From an uncultured Clostridia bacterium (GTDB taxonomy: Bacteria; Bacillota; Clostridia; Christensenellales; Pumilibacteraceae), in contig CAKQVV010000008.1 in assembly GCA_934277845.1 (NCBI GenBank), positions 1 through 40,487 on the forward strand: DNA of 40,487 bases, given 5' to 3'. A program made the translations under genes and the position numbers. Position 1 is the first letter of the stretch, and each line of letters opens with the position of its first letter. The notes beneath the pieces were generated by a model. It was given only the letters and a program-made list of their open reading frames with translations, had not been told where the DNA came from and ran no database searches. Shown piece by piece: positions 12,020-21,069 of the stretch.

Positions 12020-15000
12020 TTATAGTTCTATCGTGCCGTCGGTACAGGTCACGGTAATTCCGGTAGTGCCGTACCAGGTACCGGTACCGTCACTGTAATC
12101 GTACTTGCTGATCGCGCCCCACTCTGCTTGCGTGCCGTTAAAGTCGATCGTAAGCCTCGTAGAATTGTCGAGCCAGAACGAGTTGCAAGCGAAACTGTAA
12201 AGCGGCGCTCCGTTTACTCTGAGTTGTTCGGGCGCAATCGAGTCTTTGCCGATCGTGATTCTGGTCACGTCGGTTCTGCCGGTAAACGCGAAATTGCTTA
12301 CTCTGTACTTGTTGCCGTTGAAGTTCGCGGGTAAGGTGATTTCTCCGCCCTCGCCGTCGTAAGCGATAAGGAAGTACAGTTCGGTATCAACAGTCGAACC
12401 CGACGATTCCACTCCGAGCGTGCGTTTCATAAACACGAAACCGTCTTCGGTTTTCGTGAGAATACTCGTGCCGTCCGCCGCGATCACGTTGAGCGCGTTT
12501 TCCGCGACGCCGCCGTTATTTGCGATCTCTCCCGCTGTGATCGTCAAACTGCTTGCGTTAACTACTTCGTAAAGTTTGCGGCAACCGTCGAAAGCGCAAC
12601 CTTCGATAGTCTTGACTCCGCTGCCGAGTTTAACACGATACAGGGACGTGCATTGATTGAACGCGAACGCGCCTATATGCTCGACCGCGTCGGGAATATC
12701 GATCGAAGCGAGTTTGTCGCAACCGTCGAAAGCATAATTCGCGATCTGTTTTACGCCGCCGGGCAAGGTATAACTTCTCTGATTGTCGGCTTTTACAAGA
12801 ATGAGGTACGGATTGTTACTGTTTCCGACATAATAACAACCGTCCTTTTTCGTATAGCCGTCGAATGCGCTGCCGAAAGTATCCGCGCTGACATTCACCA
12901 TAATACCTTCTGCCGCCACTCTTCTCAGCGTGGGAGCGTCGAACGCGTGAGCACCGACCGTCGTTTTTCCCGACGAAAGCATAATGATTTCGGTAACAGC
13001 GGTATCGGCGAACGCGTAATCGCCGATACCGGTCACGCCGGCCGGTATCGTGACGGAAGTAAGTCCGCTGCGGCAGAACGCGTATGCGCCGATATATTCG
13101 AGCGTTGCGGGAAGTCTCACTTCCTTTAAGCCGGTATACGCCGCAATATCGTCGCCGGAGAAAACACCGTCGCGGATATGCGTTACGCCTGCGGGAATTT
13201 CGAGCGAAGCGGGCGCGGCATCGGGATCGACGGAGTAAGCCGCAAGATATACCTGCACGTCGCCCTCATTCTCTCCCGGTACGGAAAGCGTTACGCATCC
13301 GTTTTCACCGCCAACGAGCGAACTCGTCGCGTTTTCGTCGTTTTTGACGACCAGCGCATTCGCGATACCGATATATCTCGGATCGGTTATCGTCATTTTA
13401 ATCGAATGGTTGATAACTTCGACAAGGTTATAACTTTCCGAGAACGCCTCGGTAGTAATAGTATCCGCATACGTTCCGATCGTTACGGTAAGAAGTTTCG
13501 GACAGCCGCCGAACGCGTAATCTCTGACGTCGGTTACCGAATTCGGAATTTCCACGCCGAGAATACCGGTATTATAGAACGCGTGATCGTTGATAAATCT
13601 AATGCTGCCGAACGCAACGCTCGCGAGTTTCGTATAGTTTGCAAACGCATACGAATCTATGCCGTAAATCTCCACGCCGTTATGCCTGGACGGAATAACC
13701 GGGTTTTCTTTGTTTTCCGCAAGGTCGGGAAGATATTTGATTAACCACTTGCGGTTGCGTTCGGTACGGTAGACATAGCAACCGTCCTGCTCGATATTGC
13801 TTGCGTCCGTGACATTATATAAAATATCCATTCCGCTGTAATTGTTCTTGTGCCGCAAAAGTCCGCCGAAAGTATAGCCTTTACCGCTTTCGACAGCGGT
13901 TTTCAGTTCGGGTGAGAGAATACGTACTTCCTTGATATTATGGCAATTTTGGAAAATATTGCTTTCCGACAGCGTGCCGTTTTCCTCGTAGTGCGCGATT
14001 TCGCCGCCGATGTCGGTGATTCCTCTGCCGATCGTGACTTTGACGAGGTTGGTAAGGTTTTCGAACGCGCCCGAAGTAAGATCGCCGAGATTACCGATAT
14101 TGCCCAGGATCGTCAGCGACAGGATCTTATCCTCTACGCCGTTGAAGCAATCGATACCGATAGTGCTGACAGGCAAACCGTTATACGTTTCGGGAATAAC
14201 GACGTCCTTGCCGTCGCCGTTGTACGCCACGAGTGCGTAGGCAATCGTCGTGCCGTCGGTGTCGGGAATAGTCGCGTATCCGTACTCGGCTTGCGTCCAC
14301 TTGGCGTAAAGCGTAACGTCCTCGGTAAGCGTCAGCGGGAAGGTAACTTTCTGAGTGTACGCCTCGTCATAGTACCAGCCCCCGAATTCGTAAATGTAAC
14401 CGGAATTCTGCGGCACGGGTTCGTTCTCTATTACGAAGTAACGATTGCCGCTGTTCGAAACGAAGCCGTACTCGGTTTCGAAATAGACGCGATAGGTCTT
14501 TTCAAAGCGCGCATAAACGTCAAAGTCGGCGGTAACTTTTCCCACGTCGTCGGGATCGAACTCGTTTTCCCAGGTGTCCTTGTCATAGTACCAACCGACG
14601 AAACTGGTTTCGTCGCTGCCGTAAAAGTTCTGCACGGCACCCATGATAAAGCCGTCCTCGGTGACGTTGAGTTTGTAAATTTCGTCATCAGCGCCGTGGA
14701 AAGTAATCGTGAACAGGTTTACGCTGTCATACTCCTTTATCGTGTTATCGTCGGCATAATGCCAGAAAAAGCCGTTCCCCGTCGGCGCGGTTCCGGAGTA
14801 AAGATATACCAGTACGGTTTTGTTGCTTGCGAAAACCGTACCCTCGGGGAGTTCAGGCGCCTTGTAGTAGATCTTGTAAACAATTCCTTTGTCCGCAAAG
14901 TTGTTGGGTTCCGTGACCGAATCCGGTACGGCGACCGCGACTGCGCTGCGATTGTTTTCCAGCAAATACGGCGAAATTGCGGTGACGGTGTAGGCGTCGT

Positions 15001-16420
15001 TGCCCACCGCGATCATTTTCTTTATGTCGACGATTTCGTCATAACCGAACACTTGCGCCGCGACTGCGTATTTTTCGCCGCCCGTTTCCGTTGTCCGGTA
15101 GTAAACGTTGTCGAACACGCGAGCCCTGACGTACGCCACGCTCGGGGCATAATCGGGCGTTACCGACTGACCGATGTTCGTAAGCGTAACGACGGTGGTA
15201 AACACGGTTTCGCTGCCGCCGCCGATATCGACCTTGCCGATAGTCATGACGATTGTGCCGTCGGTAGAATAGTCGATTTCGAGTTCGGTTATTCCGTTGG
15301 TTGCGTAAGTTTGCCTGCCTTCTTCGTTCAAGGTGACGATCTTGCCGTTGCTGCCCTCTTTAAGGCAAAGCAACGGTGTGCCGTCATATCTGCTGATGAA
15401 CGAGAATATTTGTTCTGCGTACAACATTCCGCGGACAGTTTCGGTATCGGAAGATGAATAATTCTCTCTGACACGCAAATTATCTTCTCCGGACTGCTCG
15501 ATGTGCACGAAACTTTCGCCGATTTTCACTGTGCTGTATTGATTATCCTTGGAATACAGCGAATATTCGCCGCCGCCGATAAAGCCTTTTTTCGTTTCCG
15601 TCGTCATGCCGCCGCCGGATTCTGCTACCGTGACGTTCGCCGAGCTTTTTTCAAACTCGTTCAAGTATTTCGCGACGACAATCGCTTCGGGCGAAATAGC
15701 GCCGATCGCTTCGGTGACTGCCGTCGGAACGGTGAAATCGCTCGCGGTCGAACGGAACGTAAGTTTGATCGAAAGACTCGCTCCTTCGCCGCTCATCGAT
15801 ATTTCGAGTGCGTACTCGCCGTCACCGAACGACAGTTTCATCATGCCGTTTCCGTCGACGTATACCAGCGCGCCGTCCTGAAAGACCGCGTCGTCCATAA
15901 CCGACAGCAAGTCCGCTACCGTAGTGACCCGCGCGTCGATAATGTTGTCGACTACGTAGTCAACACTTGTAGCGTTGACAAAAAGCAATTCGGGCTTTTC
16001 GACTGTGCCGTCGCCGTTTACGCCGACTTCGTACCACAGTTCGTTGGTTTCGTCGTAAACGTAGTATATATCGCCGTTATATTCGCCATCGTCGTCAGTC
16101 ATTCCGAACGCCGCGCGGATCTTGGTTTTCGTCACGTCTACGGAAACTTTTACCGAAGAATCGCCGTCCTCGGGATCGGTCACAAACATTTCCGACGAAA
16201 CGGAAAAACTCTCGTGATCGGTCGTAAGATACGTTTTGAACTCGGCGAGTTTCGCGCGCATCTGTTCCTCGGTAACAGGCTGATCCGGATCTGCCGGTTG
16301 TTCGGTGCCGGGGTTATTCGGGTTATCCGGCTCCTCGGCAGGCTTATCCGCGCACGCCGCGAAAACAGCCATGCCGAAAGCCATAACCGCGGCAAGCAGT
16401 ATTATCAACAGTTTTTTCAT
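12020..16420 (-). CDS. Large lipoprotein with InlB B-repeats and BspA-type leucine-rich repeats (1466 aa)
   Basis: Predicted surface lipoprotein: signal MKKLLIILLAAVMAFGM with lipobox VFAAC (Cys about 23), then a Pro/Glu/Asp linker. Residues about 45-560 are beta-rich and unassigned. Two InlB/Listeria-Bacteroides repeats follow (about 567-637 ending DVYARFE and 640-710 ending TLYAKWT). About 717-1330 is a run of LRR_5/BspA repeats such as GIDSYAFANYTKLASVAFGS and IPNSVTDVRDYAFGGC, with recurring AF-x-x-C/T-x-x-L-x-x-V-x-I. LRR_5 lipoproteins are mostly adhesins in gut and oral anaerobes; binding here is inferred. Start ATG 16418-16420 has AGGAGG upstream, and the promoter at 16568 leaves a leader of about 140 bases. 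It is a single-gene transcript. There is no sortase motif, so anchoring is by lipid. Confidence 0.85.
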   Translation of the reverse strand: MKKLLIILLAAVMAFGMAVFAACADKPAEEPDNPNNPGTEQPADPDQPVTEEQMRAKLAEFKTYLTTDHESFSVSSEMFVTDPEDGDSSVKVSVDVTKTKIRAAFGMTDDDGEYNGDIYYVYDETNELWYEVGVNGDGTVEKPELLFVNATSVDYVVDNIIDARVTTVADLLSVMDDAVFQDGALVYVDGNGMMKLSFGDGEYALEISMSGEGASLSIKLTFRSTASDFTVPTAVTEAIGAISPEAIVVAKYLNEFEKSSANVTVAESGGGMTTETKKGFIGGGEYSLYSKDNQYSTVKIGESFVHIEQSGEDNLRVRENYSSSDTETVRGMLYAEQIFSFISRYDGTPLLCLKEGSNGKIVTLNEEGRQTYATNGITELEIDYSTDGTIVMTIGKVDIGGGSETVFTTVVTLTNIGQSVTPDYAPSVAYVRARVFDNVYYRTTETGGEKYAVAAQVFGYDEIVDIKKMIAVGNDAYTVTAISPYLLENNRSAVAVAVPDSVTEPNNFADKGIVYKIYYKAPELPEGTVFASNKTVLVYLYSGTAPTGNGFFWHYADDNTIKEYDSVNLFTITFHGADDEIYKLNVTEDGFIMGAVQNFYGSDETSFVGWYYDKDTWENEFDPDDVGKVTADFDVYARFEKTYRVYFETEYGFVSNSGNRYFVIENEPVPQNSGYIYEFGGWYYDEAYTQKVTFPLTLTEDVTLYAKWTQAEYGYATIPDTDGTTIAYALVAYNGDGKDVVIPETYNGLPVSTIGIDCFNGVEDKILSLTILGNIGNLGDLTSGAFENLTNLVKVTIGRGITDIGGEIAHYEENGTLSESNIFQNCHNIKEVRILSPELKTAVESGKGYTFGGLLRHKNNYSGMDILYNVTDASNIEQDGCYVYRTERNRKWLIKYLPDLAENKENPVIPSRHNGVEIYGIDSYAFANYTKLASVAFGSIRFINDHAFYNTGILGVEIPNSVTDVRDYAFGGCPKLLTVTIGTYADTITTEAFSESYNLVEVINHSIKMTITDPRYIGIANALVVKNDENATSSLVGGENGCVTLSVPGENEGDVQVYLAAYSVDPDAAPASLEIPAGVTHIRDGVFSGDDIAAYTGLKEVRLPATLEYIGAYAFCRSGLTSVTIPAGVTGIGDYAFADTAVTEIIMLSSGKTTVGAHAFDAPTLRRVAAEGIMVNVSADTFGSAFDGYTKKDGCYYVGNSNNPYLILVKADNQRSYTLPGGVKQIANYAFDGCDKLASIDIPDAVEHIGAFAFNQCTSLYRVKLGSGVKTIEGCAFDGCRKLYEVVNASSLTITAGEIANNGGVAENALNVIAADGTSILTKTEDGFVFMKRTLGVESSGSTVDTELYFLIAYDGEGGEITLPANFNGNKYRVSNFAFTGRTDVTRITIGKDSIAPEQLRVNGAPLYSFACNSFWLDNSTRLTIDFNGTQAEWGAISKYDYSDGTGTWYGTTGITVTCTDGTIEL

Positions 16421-16567
16421 GTTATATCCTCCTGTAAATTATACGCCGCACGGAAGAACGTTTTGACGATTGTTCCCGTGAAAAAGCGTTGTTTCCTTTC
16501 TCTCGCGAAGTTACTTCTCCTCATAAAAGTTACTTTGCGATAAAAGCCGCTTCCAGTCTCTGGTTTA

Positions 16568-16596
16568 ATTATGCTCATAATCGTCCCCGATGTCAA
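16568..16596 (-). promoter_or_regulatory. Sigma-A promoter of the LRR lipoprotein gene
   Basis: Minus-strand TTGACA (16591-16596), 17-base spacer, CATAAT (16568-16573). The 394-base gap 16421-16814 holds this promoter, the divergent GH27 promoter and nothing else I can identify. Confidence 0.75.
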
Positions 16597-16726
16597 TCGT
16601 TTTTGACGCCGATGCGTCGTTTCTAATCTTAATCTAATATTACAAAACGATACGCGTTCGGCGGCACATCAGTATATAAAATTAGCAAAATCGAACAAAT
16701 AATTAAAAAATAAGAACATATAAATC

Positions 16727-16755
16727 TTGCTTTTCGGGCGTTTGGGTGATATAAT
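16727..16755 (+). promoter_or_regulatory. Sigma-A promoter of the GH27 gene
   Basis: TTGCTT (16727-16732), 17-base spacer, TATAAT (16750-16755), about 60 bases before the ATG. I found no catabolite-response element or sugar-regulator dyad near it. Confidence 0.75.
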
Positions 16756-16814
16756 CGTTTTGACGGCGGTGCTATGCCGAAACCGTAATTCAATCAAACC
16801 GGAGGAAAATACAT

Positions 16815-17984
16815 ATGTTTACTTACAGACCGCCTATGGGCTGGAACTCGTGGAACACTTTTGCCGAGAACATCGACGAAAAACTCGTGCGCGGAATGGC
16901 GGACGTCATCGTCGAAAAGGGACTCGATAAACTCGGCTACAACTACGTCGTCATCGACGATTGCTGGGCGGAGAAAACCCGCGACGAAAACGGCAGACTC
17001 GTCCCCGATAAAAAGAAATTCCCCTCGGGCATGAAGGCTCTTTCCGATTATATTCACTCGAAAGGATTGAAGTTCGGCATGTACTCGTGCGCGGGCGTGC
17101 TTACCTGCGCACAATACCCGGCAAGTTACGACTACGAGTTCGTGGACGCACAAACCTTTGCCGAATGGGGCGTCGATTTTCTGAAATACGACTTTTGCTA
17201 TAAACCCGAGTCCGTGACCGGCAAGGCTCTTTACCGCAGAATGGGCGTGGCTCTTGCGAACTGCGGCCGCGACATTCTGCTAAGCGCGTGCAGTTGGGGC
17301 GCGGAGAAAACGCATGAATGGGTGCGCTCGACGGGAGCCGGCATGTGGCGTTCGACCGGCGATATTTTCGATAACTGGAACTCGATCAAGAGCATAATTC
17401 TGCAGCAGGTCGACCGCGCCGAAGCGTACAAAAACGGCGAAGGCTCGATGCCGTTCGGCGGAATCGGCTGTTTCAACGACATGGATATGCTGGTAGTCGG
17501 CATGCACGGCGCGGGCCACGTGGGGCTCGGCGGCTGCACGGACGAAGAATACCGCACTCACTTCTCCGCGTGGGCAGTATTCGGCTCGCCGTTGATGATC
17601 GGCTGCGATCTTCGTAAAATCGACGACGAGTCGTTTAAGATCCTGACTAATCCCGAAGCGATCGCGATCAATCAGGACGCACGCGGCGCACAGCCGTATG
17701 TAGCCAACAACGGCTGGCTGAAAGAACACGACGACTGCTCGCCCGCTATCGCAAGGCTTCTGGAGAACGGCGATATTGCCGTCGCGCTGTTCAACCTCGG
17801 CGATAAAGACAATTTCTTCGACTTCCGCGGCGATCAGATCGGTCTGCCGCCAGTGTCGAAAGCGCGGCTTATGGCTCGCGACGTGTGGACGGGCGAGGAA
17901 TTCGAGATCCATAACTACGCTTATATCACCGATATTCCCGCGCACGGCTGCAAACTTCTCCGCATAAAAGTCATTCCGCAATGA
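16815..17984 (+). CDS. GH27-family alpha-galactosidase
   Basis: 389-residue glycoside hydrolase with the GH27 hallmarks: RPPMGWNSWNTF at the N-terminus, VVIDDCW (first-strand aspartates), FLKYDFCY with nucleophile Asp126, and STGDIFDNW with acid/base Asp183. The C-terminal beta domain (about 300-389) has the usual INQDA...ARDVWTGEEF pattern. The family cleaves terminal alpha-1,6-galactose (raffinose, melibiose, galactomannan) and some members act on alpha-N-acetylgalactosaminides. No signal peptide, so it acts on imported oligosaccharides in the cytoplasm. GGAGG lies 9 bases upstream of ATG 16815. Its stop overlaps the next small gene (ATGA). No transporter gene is adjacent. Confidence 0.93.
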   Translation: MFTYRPPMGWNSWNTFAENIDEKLVRGMADVIVEKGLDKLGYNYVVIDDCWAEKTRDENGRLVPDKKKFPSGMKALSDYIHSKGLKFGMYSCAGVLTCAQYPASYDYEFVDAQTFAEWGVDFLKYDFCYKPESVTGKALYRRMGVALANCGRDILLSACSWGAEKTHEWVRSTGAGMWRSTGDIFDNWNSIKSIILQQVDRAEAYKNGEGSMPFGGIGCFNDMDMLVVGMHGAGHVGLGGCTDEEYRTHFSAWAVFGSPLMIGCDLRKIDDESFKILTNPEAIAINQDARGAQPYVANNGWLKEHDDCSPAIARLLENGDIAVALFNLGDKDNFFDFRGDQIGLPPVSKARLMARDVWTGEEFEIHNYAYITDIPAHGCKLLRIKVIPQ

Positions 17985-18187
17985 GTAAGTGCCTTAAGTG
18001 CGGCAAGGAACTGAACGCGATCGACGTGGGATTGAGCAAAAAACTCATTAACCGCGGCACGACCGACTATTTCTGCAAGTCGTGTCTTGCCGAAAAGTTC
18101 GACGTCACGGAATCGCTGCTCGACGAAAAAGTGCGCGCTTTCCGCGCCGCCGGCTGCGCCCTCTTCCCTCCCGATGACAATAAATAA
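17981..18187 (+). CDS. Small zinc-ribbon protein of unknown function
   Basis: 68 residues. Cys4-x-x-Cys7 (KCLKCGKE) and a later C-x-x-C (FCKSCLAEKF) form a probable treble-clef or zinc-ribbon site, followed by an amphipathic helical tail. The start overlaps the GH27 stop by four bases, so translation is probably coupled. I do not recognise a named family. Its role with the galactosidase is unknown and may be incidental. A bidirectional terminator follows at 18240. Confidence 0.7.
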   Translation: MSKCLKCGKELNAIDVGLSKKLINRGTTDYFCKSCLAEKFDVTESLLDEKVRAFRAAGCALFPPDDNK

Positions 18188-18239
18188 CCTGCGCGTATAA
18201 ACTCACGAAAACGCCTTTTAAAGCGGTGGTTAAAAAACG

Positions 18240-18274
18240 AAAACGGACCTGCGAAACTCTCGCAAGTCCGTTTT
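18240..18274. terminator. Bidirectional intrinsic terminator
   Basis: AAAACGGAC and TGCGA pair with TCGCA and GTCCGTTTT around AACTC, with one C/A mismatch. A and T runs flank both sides, serving the convergent genes ending at 18187 and 18294. Confidence 0.85.
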
Positions 18275-18293
18275 ATATTTGCGTTTTTACTTT

Positions 18294-19106
18294 TTATCTC
18301 TTGCCTAACTTTTTAAGGATAGCGGCGGCTTTGACGGGATCGTTGCAGGTAAACGCGGTAACTCCGCGCCCGATGGCGGTGCGGAAGATTTCTTCGTGTT
18401 CTTCCTTGTAGTAATGCCAGCACTGCGCGCCGTGAGACGCGACGAGGTCGAACGCTTCCTGCGGGCAGACTTCGCTGTTTTTGCTCCAGTCGCGCTTGCC
18501 GTTCTCGTCGAAAGTCACGTTGAACAGGCACACGCAATAGCAACGATTCCAGATATTCTCGTTGAACTGGTCGCCGAGGAAACGTACCGGGTAATAGCCG
18601 TGCAGACGAATCTTGCCGGGGTACTTCGTGTAGATATAATTCAATAAGTCGCCCGAAAAACTGTTGATCATGCACCTGTCGAGCATGCCGTACTCTTCGA
18701 TGATCGCCATTACCTTGTCGGCACATTCGTAAGCGTGCGCACCCAGTTCTCTCGGGTAATCTTTGAGTTCGACGTTGAGTTCGATGTCGGGACGATCTTT
18801 GAGAAGGTCCATAAGTTCGGTAAACTTCGGTACTCTCTCACCCTTGAAACGCGCATCTTTCCACGAGCCGGCGTCGGCTTTTTCGATTTCGGCAAAGGTG
18901 TAGTTCACGATCGGACCTTTCATGTCGGACGTGCGGTCCATAAGGTCGTCGTGCATCAGCACGAGTTCGCCGTCGCTCGTCATGTGCACGTCGGTTTCGA
19001 TCATGTCGATGTCGAGTTTGAGCGCTTCACGGAACGCGAGCATGGTGTTTTCGGGATAGACTGCCGAATAGCCTCTGTGCGCCGCAAGCATAATTTTTTG
19101 TTCCAT
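18294..19106 (-). CDS. Glycerophosphodiester phosphodiesterase family protein
   Basis: 270-residue GDPD TIM barrel that releases glycerol-3-phosphate from glycerophosphodiesters. Seen: LAAHRGYSAVYPENT (His10-Arg11 and the Glu of PENT), MIETDVHMTSDGELVLMHDD with the metal-binding Glu-x-Asp and the catalytic His, NVELKDYP, and a late FTCNDPVKA in place of the usual W-T-V-N. The start chosen is ATG 19104-19106, because CAGGAGGTATATTTT gives an ideal ribosome site there; a frame upstream (to 19136) lacks one. No signal peptide, so cytoplasmic. Its promoter at 19179-19207 makes it monocistronic and divergent from the Cys/Pro-rich gene. Confidence 0.9.
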   Translation of the reverse strand: MEQKIMLAAHRGYSAVYPENTMLAFREALKLDIDMIETDVHMTSDGELVLMHDDLMDRTSDMKGPIVNYTFAEIEKADAGSWKDARFKGERVPKFTELMDLLKDRPDIELNVELKDYPRELGAHAYECADKVMAIIEEYGMLDRCMINSFSGDLLNYIYTKYPGKIRLHGYYPVRFLGDQFNENIWNRCYCVCLFNVTFDENGKRDWSKNSEVCPQEAFDLVASHGAQCWHYYKEEHEEIFRTAIGRGVTAFTCNDPVKAAAILKKLGKR

Positions 19107-19178
19107 AAAATATACCTCCTGTCCGGCGGCTGGCAACTTTTCTCATCGGCTCAGTTACTTATCTCCGCGATTATCGTA

Positions 19179-19207
19179 ATTATACACCGCGCCGTCGTTT
19201 AAGTCAA
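19179..19207 (-). promoter_or_regulatory. Sigma-A promoter of the GDPD gene
   Basis: Minus-strand TTGACT (19202-19207), 17-base spacer, TATAAT (19179-19184). Confidence 0.85.
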
Positions 19208-19238
19208 GCGCGGACGAGAGATTTCGCGGCGTTTTTTA

Positions 19239-19266
19239 ACCGCAGGCAATCCGGCGGCATATACTG
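19239..19266 (+). promoter_or_regulatory. Possible sporulation (sigma-K/sigma-E-like) promoter for the Cys/Pro-rich gene
   Basis: AC (19239-19240), 17-base gap, CATATACTG (19258-19266). Sigma-K sites have AC about 16-17 bases before CATAnnnTA; here one base of the last TA differs. There is no credible sigma-A pair upstream of the gene. Confidence 0.3.
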
Positions 19267-19297
19267 ATAACGACCGACGACAGGAGCGTGACAAGAC

Positions 19298-19699
19298 ATG
19301 GACTTATTCGATTTTCTCAACATATATTGCGGATTTTGCGGGTGCCGTCCCGAGGTTTGCCCGCAAGATCCTTGTCAGCCGCCGCGTCAACCGCCCTGCT
19401 CGCCGCCGGAACCGTGCCGCGAGCCTTGCCGTGCCTGCCCGTACAAGCCGCGGCGTTTCTTATATGCCGACTGTCCCGTTTGTCCGCCGCCAAAGCCGCC
19501 GAAACCTTGTCCTCCGCCAAAGCCGTGTTGCGACTTCCCTTGCGACAGATTTCCGTACCCATGCGATTGCGAGGACGCGTTTCCGCCCGTATTTCCTCCT
19601 TGCTATCCGCGTTGTCCTATGCCCGACTGCAACTGCCCTTTCGCCCGTCCCGACGGTTGCCGCGAGTTTTGTTTCAGATGGCGTGTCGTAAGGCGGTGA
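19298..19699 (+). CDS. Cysteine/proline-rich protein, possible spore coat component
   Basis: 133 residues with about 23 cysteines and 36 prolines. The N-terminus is hydrophobic (MDLFDFLNIYCGFCGC), followed by many PC, CP, PPKP and CxC units, and the end is basic (FRWRVVRR). No named domain. Such composition is seen in spore coat, exosporium and metallothionein-like proteins; given the yabP-yabQ genes and a sigma-K-like site upstream, a cross-linked coat role is plausible but unproven. AGGAG (19282-19286) lies 11 bases from ATG 19298. An overlapping open frame on the same strand (19288-19722) starts at GTG without a well-placed ribosome site and is rejected. Confidence 0.65.
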   Translation: MDLFDFLNIYCGFCGCRPEVCPQDPCQPPRQPPCSPPEPCREPCRACPYKPRRFLYADCPVCPPPKPPKPCPPPKPCCDFPCDRFPYPCDCEDAFPPVFPPCYPRCPMPDCNCPFARPDGCREFCFRWRVVRR

Positions 19700-19813
19700 A
19701 AAGTACTTCGTCTTTTATTTAATAAGGTCTGATTAGTCGTACACGACCTTCGGCTCTTAATGACGTGATAAAAGCAAGTCTGTACGTTATTATTTCAGCA
19801 GAATATTTACACA

Positions 19814-19844
19814 AAAAGCGCCCGTAAAGACTACGAGCGCTTTT
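19814..19844. terminator. Bidirectional intrinsic terminator
   Basis: AAAAGCGC pairs with GCGCTTTT, and CGTA/TACG extends inside, around AAGAC. It lies between the convergent Cys/Pro-rich gene and the lipoprotein gene ending at 19865. Confidence 0.8.
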
Positions 19845-19864
19845 ACTGTGATCAGAAAAGCCGA

Positions 19865-20788
19865 TTAAAAGTCGCGGCTGTGCATCATCTTGTCATATTC
19901 AACTTCGCCGAACAACGTGAGATTGTCCGAGCCGTCGTCGCAACCGTCGCCGATATCGATACCGCCCACGGTGATATACCAGTGTTCGACGTTGGTAAGC
20001 GTCAAAGTGTTCATATCGACCGTAAGTTTGAGGTACTGAACCGTCACATCGTCGATCTTTTTGTCGACGACTTCCATTTCGAACTGAACGTTAGGAGTTT
20101 CGGTGGTCTTGCCGACGCTCGGCTCGGCGTCCTTTCCGTAACTGACGTACCACTTGATATTCTCTTTCGTAACGGATTTGAACGGATCCTCGTCGAAATT
20201 TTTGAATTTTATTCTCACTTCCCAGTTGGTGGTATCTTCGATTCTCGCGCGAGTAGCTTTGATTGCGGGCAGTTCGGTATCGTATTTGAGCACGGCGTAA
20301 ATATAATCGCCCTCGACCGTATTTTCAAGTGCTCTCGTAGAAAGTCTGATCGAGTGTCTTGCCTTGTCTGCGGAATTCGTGTCGTCAAGCGTTTTTGCCA
20401 GAACGAGGTCGGTTTTGCCCGCAAAAGTCACGCTGAGATTCTGATCGTCGACTCTCTCTACTTTGGTAATCCTCTTTTTAGCGAAAATGCTGTCCTCGGG
20501 GAACGAAACGTCGGCGGCGGAAACGTCCTTTTTGAGTTTCGCAATGCCGCGATCCTCACCCTGGTATCCGATAGGCTTGTAACCTTGCGACCAAGTGGAA
20601 ACTTCGAGGGTATAAGTGTCCTCGCCGTGCGCGTGCACGCTTCCGCGGCTTAAAGCGGAATTACCGTTTTGAATGGCAATCATGTACACTTCATTGCCGA
20701 GTTTCTCGCCGCAACCAGTGATGGCAAGCGCGGAAAAAACCAAACACATCGCAAGCAGCGCGACAAGCAGAATTCTTCCCTTTTTCAT
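19865..20788 (-). CDS. Hypothetical lipoprotein (307 aa)
   Basis: Signal MKKGRILLVALLAMCLVFSA with lipobox LAITGC (Cys about 26) marks a membrane-anchored extracellular lipoprotein. The mature part is beta-rich, with repeated strand patterns such as YTLEVSTWSQGYKP, NLSVTFAGKTDLVLAKTL and YLKLTVDMNTLTLTNVEHW, and contains no Cys other than the lipid Cys and one near the C-terminus (GDGCDDG). I do not recognise a family. ATAAGGAGAT precedes ATG 20786-20788. Its own promoter (20826) and terminator (19814) make it monocistronic. Confidence 0.75.
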   Translation of the reverse strand: MKKGRILLVALLAMCLVFSALAITGCGEKLGNEVYMIAIQNGNSALSRGSVHAHGEDTYTLEVSTWSQGYKPIGYQGEDRGIAKLKKDVSAADVSFPEDSIFAKKRITKVERVDDQNLSVTFAGKTDLVLAKTLDDTNSADKARHSIRLSTRALENTVEGDYIYAVLKYDTELPAIKATRARIEDTTNWEVRIKFKNFDEDPFKSVTKENIKWYVSYGKDAEPSVGKTTETPNVQFEMEVVDKKIDDVTVQYLKLTVDMNTLTLTNVEHWYITVGGIDIGDGCDDGSDNLTLFGEVEYDKMMHSRDF

Positions 20789-20825
20789 TGTTCTTTTATC
20801 TCCTTATGATTTTTATACTGTGTCT

Positions 20826-20855
20826 ATTCTACATCTCGCCGAAAAATAATGTCAA
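20826..20855 (-). promoter_or_regulatory. Sigma-A promoter of the 307-aa lipoprotein gene
   Basis: Minus-strand TTGACA (20850-20855), 18-base spacer, TAGAAT (20826-20831). An AT-only tandem repeat sits immediately upstream, as an UP element would. Confidence 0.7.
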
Positions 20856-20857
20856 GT

Positions 20858-20903
20858 ATTTTATATGAATTTATTATAAAATTTTATATAAATTTATAAT
20901 AAA
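20858..20903. repeat. Two tandem 23-bp AT-rich repeats
   Basis: ATTTTATATGAATTTATTATAAA (20858-20880) is repeated at 20881-20903 with two base changes, and a third partial ATTTATAG follows. It lies between the rpsR terminator and the lipoprotein promoter. The gap 20789-21069 has no gene. Confidence 0.7.
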
Positions 20904-20971
20904 ATTTATAGCCGCACGGCGTATAGTTCCCGCGCATTGAATGTCAAAACAATTAACCGGCGACGGCGTGC

Positions 20972-21005
20972 AAAAAAAGACTGCCGGTCATAAAGACAAG
21001 CAGTC
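20972..21005 (-). terminator. Intrinsic terminator of the rpsF-ssb-rpsR operon
   Basis: On the minus strand, GACTGC (21000-21005) pairs with GCAGTC (20979-20984), and GTC/GAC forms an inner stem. A run of seven T residues follows. Confidence 0.85.
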
Positions 21006-21069
21006 ATGATTGCGATAAACAGACTCGCGGAAAAAACAAAATCTTTCACGTTAAGCCGTAGCCGCGGAA

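Noticed and set aside
13940..16543. Plus-strand open frames opposite the LRR lipoprotein gene
   Set aside because: No start signals or motifs; codon-bias shadows.
19288..19722. 144-aa frame overlapping the Cys/Pro-rich gene
   Set aside because: GTG start without a well-spaced ribosome site; Ala/Leu/Arg-rich output typical of a shadow frame.
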